Positions 41,262-50,487 of a stretch of 64,000 bases of DNA are shown here, piece by piece (position 1 is the stretch's first letter; every line of letters starts with the position of its first letter). The notes beneath the pieces were generated by a model that saw nothing but the letters and a program-made list of their open reading frames with translations, had not been told where the DNA came from and made no database searches. Source of the DNA: Candidatus Korarchaeum sp. (lineage in GTDB: Archaea > Korarchaeota > Korarchaeia > Korarchaeales > Korarchaeaceae); the NCBI GenBank assembly GCA_020833055.1, contig JAJHQZ010000001.1:310001-374000 (forward strand), written 5' to 3'. Made by a program: the position numbers and the translations under genes.

Positions 41262-42548
41262 ATGAGAGGTAAGTTGATAGTCCCGATCCTCATGTTGCTC
41301 CAGCTCAACCCCCTGCCTTTGCTATCACAAGGAGGGGTCTATGTCCAGATAGAGCCGAGGGAACCATGCATAGCAGGATTTCCCTGTAAGATAAATGTCT
41401 CCATATCCAATAGCGATGGAACTATATTGCTGCATAAACTTAGGCTCATAACACCTTGGGGGGGATTCGTGAAGGACTTGGGACTGAGGGAAGTGAGAAC
41501 TGGTGAGTCCCTGAGAGTACAAGTAATCGTGAATGTGAGCATAGACTCCCTGGAGGGCCCGAACTTCCTGAGACCGGAGCTCATATACTTCCTCAGGGGG
41601 GAGATAGGGATGAAGAGCACTCAAGGGAATTCCTCAGCTATCTTAATTCAACGTCCCAAGATCGTAACTAGCCTCTTAGCCTCTCCCCTGAGTTATCAGA
41701 TCTCCTTAGGTGAGCCTCTGATCTTAGAGGGGAGCTTCAGGGTTGATGGGATTCCAAGCGACTTTTACCCAACGATGAGCGTTTATGTAGATGGTGTTCC
41801 AGTTATAGAGAAGAGAATGGACTCATCGAGTGGACTCTTCTCGATACAAGTTCCATTAGCTAAACCAGGCATTCATGAGGTCAATTTGAGTCTCTGCTAC
41901 TTGATAGGATGCGAATCCAGGACTTTCAGTGTTGTAGTTGTTGAGGCTCCCAAGGAACAGTTATCGATCGAATTGAACTCAACGAAGAGGTACTTCCAGG
42001 ATCTCCTGAACTACTATAGGACCGCAGTCAATGATACGATACCAATCTCGAGTTATGTGCTCTCCAATATATCGGCGATAGATTCCTTGATCAGTGAAGC
42101 TGAGGGTATCTTGAGTAAGAATATATCGGGAGGTGATCAGAGAGCTAAGGATCTCCTCAACAGATCGAGGGAGCTCATCTCCCTCACTATGGGGGAGATC
42201 ACCAAAGCATACAGGGAAACTCTTTTATCAAAATTACATGATTTAAGAAATGAGCTGGATTCAATTTCTAAAATAATAGATGAGAAGACCTACAGGGAGA
42301 TCAACACCAGCTTGGGTGAACTCGAGAATGAGGTGATATCGATATCCCCGAGCAATGCCTCGAAAACTTATCGGGATGTCATGAGCGAGATCGAGAGTAT
42401 AAAGAAGATAATAAATTCCAAGAGGGAGAGTCTAATGAGCGATGTCGCTAAACTATCCTTAGTCCTAGTGACCCTCCTCCTGATTTCAATCGTTTCTATA
42501 ACAATGCTTATCTTGAGGGCTTGGAGAGGGGAGGTTAGGCCAGGGTGA
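41262..42548 (+). CDS. Secreted, C-terminally anchored surface protein with coiled-coil stalk
   Basis: A 428-residue protein with an N-terminal signal peptide (LIVPILMLLQLNPLPLL), two beta-rich Ig-like stretches (about 25-130 and 135-225, ending in VVVEAP), a helical, heptad-like stalk (about 240-395) and one C-terminal membrane helix (LSLVLVTLLLISIVSITMLIL) followed by a short basic tail. Asn-x-Ser/Thr sites are frequent. The layout suggests a cell-surface protein held at the membrane. I do not recognise the domains as a named family. It ends four bases before glmS, which supplies amino-sugar precursors. Confidence 0.65.
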   Translation: MRGKLIVPILMLLQLNPLPLLSQGGVYVQIEPREPCIAGFPCKINVSISNSDGTILLHKLRLITPWGGFVKDLGLREVRTGESLRVQVIVNVSIDSLEGPNFLRPELIYFLRGEIGMKSTQGNSSAILIQRPKIVTSLLASPLSYQISLGEPLILEGSFRVDGIPSDFYPTMSVYVDGVPVIEKRMDSSSGLFSIQVPLAKPGIHEVNLSLCYLIGCESRTFSVVVVEAPKEQLSIELNSTKRYFQDLLNYYRTAVNDTIPISSYVLSNISAIDSLISEAEGILSKNISGGDQRAKDLLNRSRELISLTMGEITKAYRETLLSKLHDLRNELDSISKIIDEKTYREINTSLGELENEVISISPSNASKTYRDVMSEIESIKKIINSKRESLMSDVAKLSLVLVTLLLISIVSITMLILRAWRGEVRPG

Positions 42549-42552
42549 TCAA

Positions 42553-44346
42553 ATGTGCGGGATAGTGGGGATCATCAGGAGCAAACAGGGGGTGCTCTCA
42601 GATCTACTCAAATCCCTTAAGAGCCTCGAATACAGAGGCTATGACTCCGCTGGGATCGCGATCTCGCTCGGAGAGGAGATATTCATCGTGAAGGGAGTCG
42701 GGACGATAGATCAAGTCATAAGAGGCGTTGAGATACCCGATGGGAGTATAGGGATAGGGCACACTAGATGGGCGACTCACGGTGGTGTGAGTTTTGAGAA
42801 CGCTCATCCTCATACATCTTGCGATGGGAAGATAGCGGTAGTTCACAACGGTACCTTGGATGGGTTCGAGCAGTTGAGGGATTATCTGAGAGCGAGGGGT
42901 CACGTATTCAGATCCGAGACAGATACTGAAGTGATAGCTCACTTAGTCGAGGAGGGGATGAGGGAGGGATTGGATCCCCTACTATCGCTCCACAGAGCTG
43001 TGAGTATGCTGGAGGGAAGTTACGCTATAGCGATGATCCTAGTCGGGTATAACTCGATATATCTAGCTAGGAGGAAGAGCCCTCTCGTGATAGGGCTGGG
43101 AAAGGGGGAGAATTACTGCGCATCCGATGTATCGGCTTTATTGCATCTCACTAAGGAGTTCATATTCCTTGAGGATGGGGAGCTCGCTGAGATAACTCCT
43201 GAGGGTGTGAGGATCTGGGGAGGGGATGGGGAGCTCGTAGCTGTAGAGAGGGGGGTCGAGGTAATCGACTGGTCCCCTCAACAGATGGAAAAGGGGAAGT
43301 ATGAGTACTTCATGCTGAAGGAGATAAATGAGCAACCTCATATACTCAGGAAAATAGCTGATACTATAGAGTACTATAAGAAGTTCTCCGAGAGACTCGG
43401 ATCGATGCTAAAGAGGGGATCTCTATCGATAGTAGCTGCAGGGACATCTATGCATGCTGGCCTCATAGGTAAATTCTACCTCTCAACACTAGCCGGGTTC
43501 GGATCTGATGTGATTATAGCATCCGAATTCCCGGAGTGGTCGAACCATATCTCGGAGGGGGACGTGATACTAGCCATAAGCCAATCGGGGGAGACTGCTG
43601 ACGTATTAGAAGCAGTTAGGATAGCTAAGAGTAAGGGAGCTAAGGTGTTCTCAATAGTTAACGTCCCGGGAAGCACTCTCACGAGGCTCTCGGATGAGTA
43701 CGTTTTCATACAAGCGGGCCCTGAGATTGGAGTAGCTGCTACGAAGACATTCACAGCGCAAGTCGCCTCCCTCTATGTGATATCCTCCATCATCTCAGAT
43801 CCCAGTTCCTTGGGGGATCTCAGGAGGAAGCTCCTCAGTATCTCTGACTCGATCTTGAGGAACATGGGGAGGATCGATGAGGAATCTAAGGAAGTAGCTG
43901 TTTTATTGAGGTCGAAGGAGCATGTCTTCTTCCTGGGCAGGGGTGTGAACTATCCCACGGCTTTAGAAGGGGCCCTCAAACTCAAGGAGATAAGTTACAT
44001 ACATGCGGAGGGTTATGCGGCAGGCGAGTATAAGCACGGGCCCCTCGCATTAATAGAGAGGGGAGTTCCCGTAATAGCTTTGATACCGAAGGAGAGGTCC
44101 CTGCTAAATAAGATAATATATAACTTGATGGAAGTTAAGGCCAGAGGTTCGTTCACAATAACTATACAGCCACAAGGTCTGAGCTTACCCTCCGATAGGC
44201 AACTCGCATTAGATGTAGAAGACGAGCTCACATCACCTCTGATTTACGCAATTCCTCTCCAGTTAATAGCTTACTACACAGCTCTAGAGCTAGGAAGGAA
44301 TCCTGATAAGCCTAGGAACTTAGCTAAGAGCGTTACAGTAGAGTGA
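42553..44346 (+). CDS. glmS: Glutamine-fructose-6-phosphate transaminase (GlmS)
   Basis: Makes glucosamine 6-phosphate from fructose 6-phosphate and glutamine. The 597 residues start MCGIVGI, so the catalytic Cys2 becomes N-terminal after Met removal. SLEYRGYDSAGIA, HTRWATHGG and VHNGTLDG form the glutaminase half. The sugar isomerase half has two SIS domains, with AAGTSMHAGLIGKFYL, AISQSGETADVLEA, FFLGRGVNYPTALEGALKLKEISYIHAEGYAAGEYKHGPLALIE and NLAKSVTVE at the C-terminus. It follows the surface-protein gene closely and precedes GlmM functionally (gene at 23.2 kb). Confidence 0.96.
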   Translation: MCGIVGIIRSKQGVLSDLLKSLKSLEYRGYDSAGIAISLGEEIFIVKGVGTIDQVIRGVEIPDGSIGIGHTRWATHGGVSFENAHPHTSCDGKIAVVHNGTLDGFEQLRDYLRARGHVFRSETDTEVIAHLVEEGMREGLDPLLSLHRAVSMLEGSYAIAMILVGYNSIYLARRKSPLVIGLGKGENYCASDVSALLHLTKEFIFLEDGELAEITPEGVRIWGGDGELVAVERGVEVIDWSPQQMEKGKYEYFMLKEINEQPHILRKIADTIEYYKKFSERLGSMLKRGSLSIVAAGTSMHAGLIGKFYLSTLAGFGSDVIIASEFPEWSNHISEGDVILAISQSGETADVLEAVRIAKSKGAKVFSIVNVPGSTLTRLSDEYVFIQAGPEIGVAATKTFTAQVASLYVISSIISDPSSLGDLRRKLLSISDSILRNMGRIDEESKEVAVLLRSKEHVFFLGRGVNYPTALEGALKLKEISYIHAEGYAAGEYKHGPLALIERGVPVIALIPKERSLLNKIIYNLMEVKARGSFTITIQPQGLSLPSDRQLALDVEDELTSPLIYAIPLQLIAYYTALELGRNPDKPRNLAKSVTVE

Positions 44347-44586
44347 TCACTCCAACGTCACGAATAACACATTATTTCCCCTTATGAAGAGAGTTCCCAC
44401 ACTCCTCTTAACTTCTCCAGATGCCGGATCAACTTCTCTCGCAGAATCTAGCACTAAGTTCATCATCTCATCATAAACAATGAGCTTCCCAACTATCTGG
44501 CTTCCGTTCTTCAATCTCACAGTCACTTCTGCACCATGGGACTTCTTGAGATGAGATAGGGGGAGTTCCTTACTGGAGCTATCCAT
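44347..44586 (-). CDS. Sm-like (LSm) archaeal protein
   Basis: A 79-residue Sm-fold protein, forming a heptameric RNA-binding ring. The Sm1 motif is GAEVTVRLKNGSQIVGKLIVYDEMMNLVLDSA with the Asp and Asn of the U-binding loop, and Sm2 is GTLFIRGNNVLFV, where the RGNNV sequence closes the U-binding pocket. The gene stop directly abuts the glmS stop on the other strand. Which RNAs it binds is unknown. Confidence 0.92.
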   Translation of the reverse strand: MDSSSKELPLSHLKKSHGAEVTVRLKNGSQIVGKLIVYDEMMNLVLDSAREVDPASGEVKRSVGTLFIRGNNVLFVTLE

Positions 44587-44630
44587 ATAGATCTACCTCC
44601 ACCTCCAGTATCAAAAATAAATGCATTTCC

Positions 44631-45263
44631 TCACCTACTGCTGAGGGCTATCCTCTCTATCTCCTCCTTCCTCCTTATAGCGAAACTCCTGTTCCTATCA
44701 TACTCTGCAGCTGCAATTATCTCCTCAGCGAGAGCCTCCGCTAGGCTTCTGGGACTTCTGAAGGCCTTCATAGCAGCTCCTTGTGCTATATGCCTTATAG
44801 CCAGATCAACCATCCTACTGGGGGATGTATCAACAGCGTGGAAGTAACTCACGCCTCCGTACATAATCCTCGTGACCTCCTCCCTTATTATAGAGTTCTC
44901 TATAGCATCGAGGAACACTTGAATAGGATTTCTTCCAGTCCTCAATTCTATTATCTCAAATGCGTACTTTACAGTCCTCAGGGCTTTCAATTTCTTCCCT
45001 TGGTTCTTGCTATTGACGTGGTCTTTCTTACTCCCAGCGTTGATCGCCTGCCCCATCAATCTGTTCACTAACCTCTCTACTATGGGTAGCTCCAGCTTCC
45101 CGAACTTCTTATGCTCATGCCTACCTCCCGTATGCGGTAAGTAAACTGGCTTGAGCGATATGACATTCTTCAATGCTATGTTCTCTATCTTCAAATCATC
45201 ATAACTCCATTTCCCAAATAATTTTATCTGAGGCCCCGGATTGGATCCACTCTCACTACTCAT
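44631..45263 (-). CDS. rps7: Ribosomal protein uS7
   Basis: Small-subunit protein S7 (210 residues), which organises the head around 16S r[46 protein letters not shown] is the archaeal N-terminal extension, then the helical core ([62 protein letters not shown]) and [13 protein letters not shown] at the end. I start at the ATG 45263, six bases after AGGTGAT; a GTG at 45272 overlaps S12's stop. Confidence 0.95.
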   Translation of the reverse strand: MSSESGSNPGPQIKLFGKWSYDDLKIENIALKNVISLKPVYLPHTGGRHEHKKFGKLELPIVERLVNRLMGQAINAGSKKDHVNSKNQGKKLKALRTVKYAFEIIELRTGRNPIQVFLDAIENSIIREEVTRIMYGGVSYFHAVDTSPSRMVDLAIRHIAQGAAMKAFRSPRSLAEALAEEIIAAAEYDRNRSFAIRRKEEIERIALSSR

Positions 45264-45268
45264 CCCGA

Positions 45269-45709
45269 TCACCTACTAGGCTTCTCCTTCTTCCCCCTGA
45301 GTATAGCTTCTAGAGAGACCCCGTTCACCTTTATCACTTTGAACCTGACCCCCGGTATATCTCCCATAGACCTACCTTTAGATCCACCTATCCCTTCCAC
45401 GATCACTTCATCGTGCTCATTTATCACGTTGAGGGCTCCATCTCCCGGAGCAAATGCTGTTATTATAACACCGTTCTTCGCTAACTGGACTTTAACAGCT
45501 TTTCTGAGTCCTGAGTGCGGCTGCCTGGCCTCGAGACCTACTTTCTCGAGCACTATGCCTCTAGCCATAGGGGCCCCCTCGAGAGGATCGAACTTCTCCT
45601 TGAGTCTATAGAGCCTCCTCTTCACCCTCCAGCTGTGCAGCCTCTTCTCCTTATACTTCTCCCTGAGTATCCTAGCAGCGTAAAGGCCCATAGGTGATTT
45701 CTTACCCAT
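45269..45709 (-). CDS. rps12: Ribosomal protein uS12
   Basis: Small-subunit protein S12 (146 residues) at the decoding centre. It starts [15 protein letters not shown] and contains [35 protein letters not shown], where [14 protein letters not shown] is the conserved decoding loop (archaeal QPNSAxRKCVRVQL), and [19 protein letters not shown] take the ATG 45707-45709, since GAGGTGA lies about four bases before it; a longer frame to 45727 is not supported. Confidence 0.95.
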   Translation of the reverse strand: MGKKSPMGLYAARILREKYKEKRLHSWRVKRRLYRLKEKFDPLEGAPMARGIVLEKVGLEARQPHSGLRKAVKVQLAKNGVIITAFAPGDGALNVINEHDEVIVEGIGGSKGRSMGDIPGVRFKVIKVNGVSLEAILRGKKEKPSR

Positions 45710-45713
45710 ACCA

Positions 45714-46190
45714 TCACCTCGAATCATGAGGTACCCACGTAGCTATTTTAACGTTGTCTATATCGTACCACCTCTTAGCTAGTAACCTAGTCCTCTTTAT
45801 CCTCCTCCCGTTCCTCCCGATAGCTAGGCTCTTATCTTCATCTGGGACGTAAGCTATTGCCGTGATACCGTCATCTTGATGAACTATTTTCACTTTCTGA
45901 ACTCTAGCTGGGCTCAAAAGATTAGCTATGAATCCCTCGGGACTATCGTCGAACTCGACGACCTCTATGTCATAATCTAAATCCCCCTTTAGGAACTTCT
46001 TCATAGCTTTCAACTTCCTGCCCCCCTTCCCGACGGCTCTTCCGAGATCCCCTTTCTCGACGACGAATATCAGCCTGTTCTCATCTCTGTCCTCGACTAC
46101 GTCCCTAGGGCTGACTCCCAGCATATCCTGGAAGAGCTTTATATACCTCAATTGCTCTGGAGCTATAGTGACCTTCCTCCTAGTTATCAT
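45714..46190 (-). CDS. nusA: NusA-like transcription factor (two KH domains)
   Basis: A 158-residue archaeal NusA, which carries only the two KH domains and lacks the bacterial N-terminal and S1 parts. KH motifs are [17 protein letters not shown] and [25 protein letters not shown]. It lies between L30e and S12 in the rpoB-rpoA-L30e-nusA-S12-S7 order conserved in archaea and starts with a four-base overlap of L30e. The probable role is binding RNA near polymerase; direct evidence in archaea is limited. Confidence 0.92.
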   Translation of the reverse strand: MITRRKVTIAPEQLRYIKLFQDMLGVSPRDVVEDRDENRLIFVVEKGDLGRAVGKGGRKLKAMKKFLKGDLDYDIEVVEFDDSPEGFIANLLSPARVQKVKIVHQDDGITAIAYVPDEDKSLAIGRNGRRIKRTRLLAKRWYDIDNVKIATWVPHDSR

Positions 46191-46510
46191 CTCGACTCCT
46201 CCAGCTCCCTCAAGACCTCAACTATCCTTGACTCCCCCTCTTCCATGATAGCAGCAGCTGATACGAAGAAGGGCTTCTTGAAGGCCCTCCCCAGGTCCAA
46301 TGACTTCCCCGGATATTTGTAGATAGGAACTCCAGCTAATTTAGAGAGGTACTCCAGCTCCATCCCTAGTTCCTCAGGTATGTTACTCGCTAGGACAACT
46401 AGCTTCGGGTTGCTTCCAGACTTAAGCTGTTTTATCACTTTCTTCGCCCCTAATATCACTTTTCCTGATTTAAGGGCGAGGTAGAGCTCGGATTCTACTT
46501 CGCTACTCAT
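46187..46510 (-). CDS. rpl30e: Ribosomal protein eL30
   Basis: Large-subunit protein L30e (107 residues), of the L7Ae/Gadd45-like RNA-binding fold. LYLALKSGKVILGAKKVIKQLKSGSNPKLVVLASNIPEELGMELEYLSKLAGVPIYKYPGKSLDLGRAFKKPFFVSAAAI is typical. The start overlaps the RNA polymerase A stop by eight bases and the stop overlaps nusA by four, so it is embedded in the polymerase operon. Confidence 0.95.
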   Translation of the reverse strand: MSSEVESELYLALKSGKVILGAKKVIKQLKSGSNPKLVVLASNIPEELGMELEYLSKLAGVPIYKYPGKSLDLGRAFKKPFFVSAAAIMEEGESRIVEVLRELEESR

Positions 46511-49500
46511 TCCTCAACATCTCCCCCATTTTCCCACTCAAGTCCCATAGTACTGCTACTTTGCCCGTCCCTATAGGTGGGGTCTGTCCCATTATTAAGG
46601 CATCGAGTGGGCCCAGTATCCTATTCACCTCCCCCTTCCTAGCCGTATTTAGTATCACATGAGTAGTCCACTCGAAGGCCATCTTGCTCAAGGGGGTCTT
46701 CATCTCACTGAAGAAGCCAGAGGGCACACCAGCGGCCTGAAGCCTTATAGCTTCTATCGTCCCTGAGTACGTCATTATATCGGCTACGAGTGAGATGTAC
46801 CTCCTATCTACCTCTAGTCCCTGCTCCTCAAGGATACTAGCGAGCTCATTGAATATACAGTTCCTCGCGGCCTCTATACCGAGCACCCTCTCTATCTCCT
46901 TACAATCATTCGTGATAGTCCTCGCTATATCTACGCAACTCATACTCAATACAGCTGCTAAATTAGATCCAGAGGTCCTTATAACGTACTCCTTCTTTCC
47001 ATTTGTCTCAACTGTCTCTACCCATGCTCTCTTTATTCCCCTGACGCCAGATACGGGCTTATCCAGTATCCTATAAGCCCAAGATCTGAGGGTTTGGAGG
47101 GGCTTATCCCTCCCCGCCGCTTCGTAAAGGTCCACTATTATCTTATCGCCCTCCACTTCGACTTCCCCCTTCATCCCCTTCACTGTAGTTCTTATTATAT
47201 TCAAGAACCTATCCATAGGTATCATGTTGTTCTCTAAAGCCCTCTTATCTGGTTTTATCGTTAACCTATAATTGAAGTTATCAATAGCGTATTCCTCTAT
47301 GAGATCCCTCACTCTTAGCTCCCTCAAGTTCCTGAGCAACTTCCTGAGGTTCGATAGGTCCTCTTGACACTTTGGTTTGAGATATATCTTCATCGTCGGC
47401 GTGCTAGTCGATGCGTAGAAGACCAGCTCCTTGAACCTCTCTACACCGTGGGTCACATCCATAGCTAAGAGGCCCGGCGCATGGAAAGTCCTGAGGACCA
47501 TCTGTGTAGTGGGTTCAGCGATACTTTGAGCGCTTATCAGACCTATAGGCGTGAGGACCTCTACCTTAGCCCTCTCGAATCCCTCCTTCAGCTCAGCTAT
47601 TATCTCCTTCAACTCACTCTCCTTAGGCCTCGCTTTATATATAGTATCAGCTAGGGAGAGAGGGAGGTTCTCTTCCTTCAGTAATTCCTCAATTCTATCC
47701 TTCGAGACCCCTCTCTTCCTCTCCTCCTTCACATACTTCCTTATTATCCTCTCCAAATTGACTGGCTCGTTCCTGAAGAGCTTCGTGGGGTCGTAACCAT
47801 CGCCCCCGAACTTGAACTGGATTATATGTCCCATCGAATCCCTGACTGTCTCATCGTAGGAGACGTATACGTCCTTCAGGGAGTTAGCCACCCTCCTGTA
47901 GAAGTATCCACTATCCTCAGTCCTCCTGCCCTTATCTATCAGGGACTCCCTGCTCGACATAGCGTGGAAGATGAACTCAGCTGGGGTCAAACCGCTCACG
48001 TAACTGTTCTTAACGAAACCTCTAGCTTCAGGGCTCAGATCCCCTCTCTGGAAGTAAGAGAGGACCCTGTCCTTATATCCCTTCCTCGGCCTCCCGCTCG
48101 TTAGCACGAACCCTATCCTAGTCTTGACTTTCTGCTGGCCGACTTGACCCATTATCTGAGCTAAGTTCGCCATAGAACCTCTCGCTCCAGTCTTAGCCAT
48201 TATGCTCACATTCGACTTCGGGTCCACGTACTTCGATATCACACTGCTAACTTTACTCCAGAAGCTATCTATGGACTGGACTATATCGAACTCAAGCATC
48301 TGCTCCTCTCTCAATATCCTTAAGAGCTCCTCCTTCGTCCTGTAGATCGTGATCTTCCTCGTTATCGGTCTGCTCCTTATCAATCTCATAACTTCTTCCT
48401 TCATATTGGAGTATATTTCCTCTATCTCCTTCTTAGCTTCCTCGGGTACCATGAGCTCCTTCGGTGAGTTAGTTATACCGTAAAGGAGCACTTCTTTCGA
48501 TGCTATCTTCAAGAGCTTATTTAGGAAATCCATCGCAACGTCCTCGCCGTAATCCCTTATCAGGACATCTATCAGAGTCAATCTCCCCTTAACGAGAGTA
48601 CCAACTATATTATCATCCAGGACTCCTGAGAGGAGCTCCCCATTCCTTATAAGCACGTATCCATCTCCTAAGCAGAAGGGATCATTGCATTCCGAAGCCT
48701 TGACCGCTGACTTTGCTATACTCTCGAAGTTCAAGTCCTTGGGGAGCAATGTCGAGATGAGCTGCTTCCCTGTCCAGAGTCTCTTAGGCCTCTTTATAGC
48801 GGGCTCAGGTAATTGAGTTATACCCGCTCTTGAGAGGATCCTAGTGGCCTCATTCTTATCGAATAGGGAGTCCTTCTTCGTTATCATGTAGAGAGCAGTT
48901 ATGAAGTCCTGCCTAGCTCCTATTATGGAGCCCCCGGTCCTGGGGGAGAGCATGTTGTACTTCACTCCCATGAGCTCCCTCACTTCAACGCTACCGTCCA
49001 GTATCTGGGGCACGTGTAAGTTCATCTCATCTCCATCGAAGTCAGCATTATAGGGGACGCAGACAGCTGGATGGAGCCTGAAAGTAGCTCCTGGCAGTAC
49101 TTTAACCCTATGACCTAACATTGAGAGCTTGTGGAGGGAGGGCTGCCTGTTGAATATGACGTAATCACCATCCATGAGGTGCCTCTCAACTATATCTCCC
49201 GGTTCCAATTGCTCAGCCGCTTCCCTCAGAGCGTCCTTCCCCTTCCTCTGAAGTATCTTCAAGCTTATGGGCGTGACCCCTCCCTTCCTTATGGCATTAG
49301 CGCCCGGGTACTCATCAGGCCCCCTCATGACCAATTCCTTCAGCTTCTCTATGTTGTTCTCATTAACGTACTCTGGGACAGTGAGGACCATCGCTATCTC
49401 AATGGGGACACCGACTTCATCGATATCTATCATGGGATCAGGGGATATCACAGTTCTAGCTGAGAAATTGACCCTTTTACCTATCAAATTCTTCCTGAGC

Positions 49501-50477
49501 CTTCCCTCCTTCCCGCTGAGCCTCTGGAATAGTGATTTGAGCGGCCTCCTAGTCCCCTTCTGCATAGCTACAGGCATGCCCGCTGTAGCGTTATTGAAGA
49601 AGACGCTCACCCAGTATTGTAGATGGTCCCATTCACTCTCAACCATACTCACGGGAGCACCTACTTTCTTAGAATTATTCAGCTTCCTGTTGGCCTTCAG
49701 GATCTCAACTAATATGTGAGTCAGATCGTCCTCAGACCTCTCACCGGTCTCGAGGTATATCGAGGGCCTAGCTGTCAGAGGGGGGACCAATAGGACTGTG
49801 AGAACTGTCCACTCAGGTCTAGCTTTCTTAGGGTCAAATCCCACTAGAAGGGAATCATCATCACTGATTTTCTCCAATATGTCCCTTATCTCATTGGGCC
49901 ACAGTCTCCTAGGCTCTGGTTCCTTGATAATGAATTTGTAGACTTCCTCTAACTCGACTCTATGGATGGGAGCTCCGCAATGAGGGCACTTCTTATGCTT
50001 CTTAACGTAAAGCTTGACTTGCTCCCTCACTTCCCTCACGAGTTCATCATCGATCACTTTCTCTGGGTTGTCCCTAGCGTACTCATGAGCTCTCTCAATG
50101 AAATGAGATCTCCTCTCTTGGGGCAGCAGGACCTTCCCGCACTTGTGACAGACAGTATTGAGGACGTCCTTTATCCTCTTCACGTAACCTATGTGTATCA
50201 CGGGCATCGCTAACTCTATCCTTCCGAAGTGCCCAGGGCAGTTCTTAGGGAGGTTCCCACATACAGGACACCTCTGCCTCGGATTTATAGTCCCGAGCCT
50301 AGGATCGAGGACGCCTCCTTGGACTGGGAGGCCTCCCTCATCGTAAGCAGTAGGTTCAGTTATCTCTATGAACCCTATCTTCCTAGCGTCAGCTGGCGAT
50401 ATTAACCCGAAGATGACTTTATCGAGTTTACAAGGCAGGATCTCCTCCTCAGGCACTGGCTCCCATATCAAAGCCAA
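46503..50477 (-). CDS. rpoA: DNA-directed RNA polymerase subunit A, A' and A'' in one chain
   Basis: The largest RNAP subunit. At 1324 residues it covers both A' and A'', which are separate genes in most archaea, with no stop or frameshift between. The clamp zinc motif CPVCGNLPKNCPGHFG, the switch region GKRVNFSARTVISPDP and the catalytic NADFDGDEMNLH are intact. The bridge helix (HAMSSRESLIDKGRRTEDSGY, 47905-47985) and trigger loop (QSIAEPTTQMVLRTFHAPG, about 47460-47525) depart from near-universal forms (HAMGGREGLxDTAxRTxxTGY; QSIGEPxTQMTLxTFHxAG). The gene follows rpoB by ten bases and overlaps L30e. Confidence 0.97.
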   Translation of the reverse strand: MALIWEPVPEEEILPCKLDKVIFGLISPADARKIGFIEITEPTAYDEGGLPVQGGVLDPRLGTINPRQRCPVCGNLPKNCPGHFGRIELAMPVIHIGYVKRIKDVLNTVCHKCGKVLLPQERRSHFIERAHEYARDNPEKVIDDELVREVREQVKLYVKKHKKCPHCGAPIHRVELEEVYKFIIKEPEPRRLWPNEIRDILEKISDDDSLLVGFDPKKARPEWTVLTVLLVPPLTARPSIYLETGERSEDDLTHILVEILKANRKLNNSKKVGAPVSMVESEWDHLQYWVSVFFNNATAGMPVAMQKGTRRPLKSLFQRLSGKEGRLRKNLIGKRVNFSARTVISPDPMIDIDEVGVPIEIAMVLTVPEYVNENNIEKLKELVMRGPDEYPGANAIRKGGVTPISLKILQRKGKDALREAAEQLEPGDIVERHLMDGDYVIFNRQPSLHKLSMLGHRVKVLPGATFRLHPAVCVPYNADFDGDEMNLHVPQILDGSVEVRELMGVKYNMLSPRTGGSIIGARQDFITALYMITKKDSLFDKNEATRILSRAGITQLPEPAIKRPKRLWTGKQLISTLLPKDLNFESIAKSAVKASECNDPFCLGDGYVLIRNGELLSGVLDDNIVGTLVKGRLTLIDVLIRDYGEDVAMDFLNKLLKIASKEVLLYGITNSPKELMVPEEAKKEIEEIYSNMKEEVMRLIRSRPITRKITIYRTKEELLRILREEQMLEFDIVQSIDSFWSKVSSVISKYVDPKSNVSIMAKTGARGSMANLAQIMGQVGQQKVKTRIGFVLTSGRPRKGYKDRVLSYFQRGDLSPEARGFVKNSYVSGLTPAEFIFHAMSSRESLIDKGRRTEDSGYFYRRVANSLKDVYVSYDETVRDSMGHIIQFKFGGDGYDPTKLFRNEPVNLERIIRKYVKEERKRGVSKDRIEELLKEENLPLSLADTIYKARPKESELKEIIAELKEGFERAKVEVLTPIGLISAQSIAEPTTQMVLRTFHAPGLLAMDVTHGVERFKELVFYASTSTPTMKIYLKPKCQEDLSNLRKLLRNLRELRVRDLIEEYAIDNFNYRLTIKPDKRALENNMIPMDRFLNIIRTTVKGMKGEVEVEGDKIIVDLYEAAGRDKPLQTLRSWAYRILDKPVSGVRGIKRAWVETVETNGKKEYVIRTSGSNLAAVLSMSCVDIARTITNDCKEIERVLGIEAARNCIFNELASILEEQGLEVDRRYISLVADIMTYSGTIEAIRLQAAGVPSGFFSEMKTPLSKMAFEWTTHVILNTARKGEVNRILGPLDALIMGQTPPIGTGKVAVLWDLSGKMGEMLRNE

Positions 50478-50487
50478 ATTCCCACCC

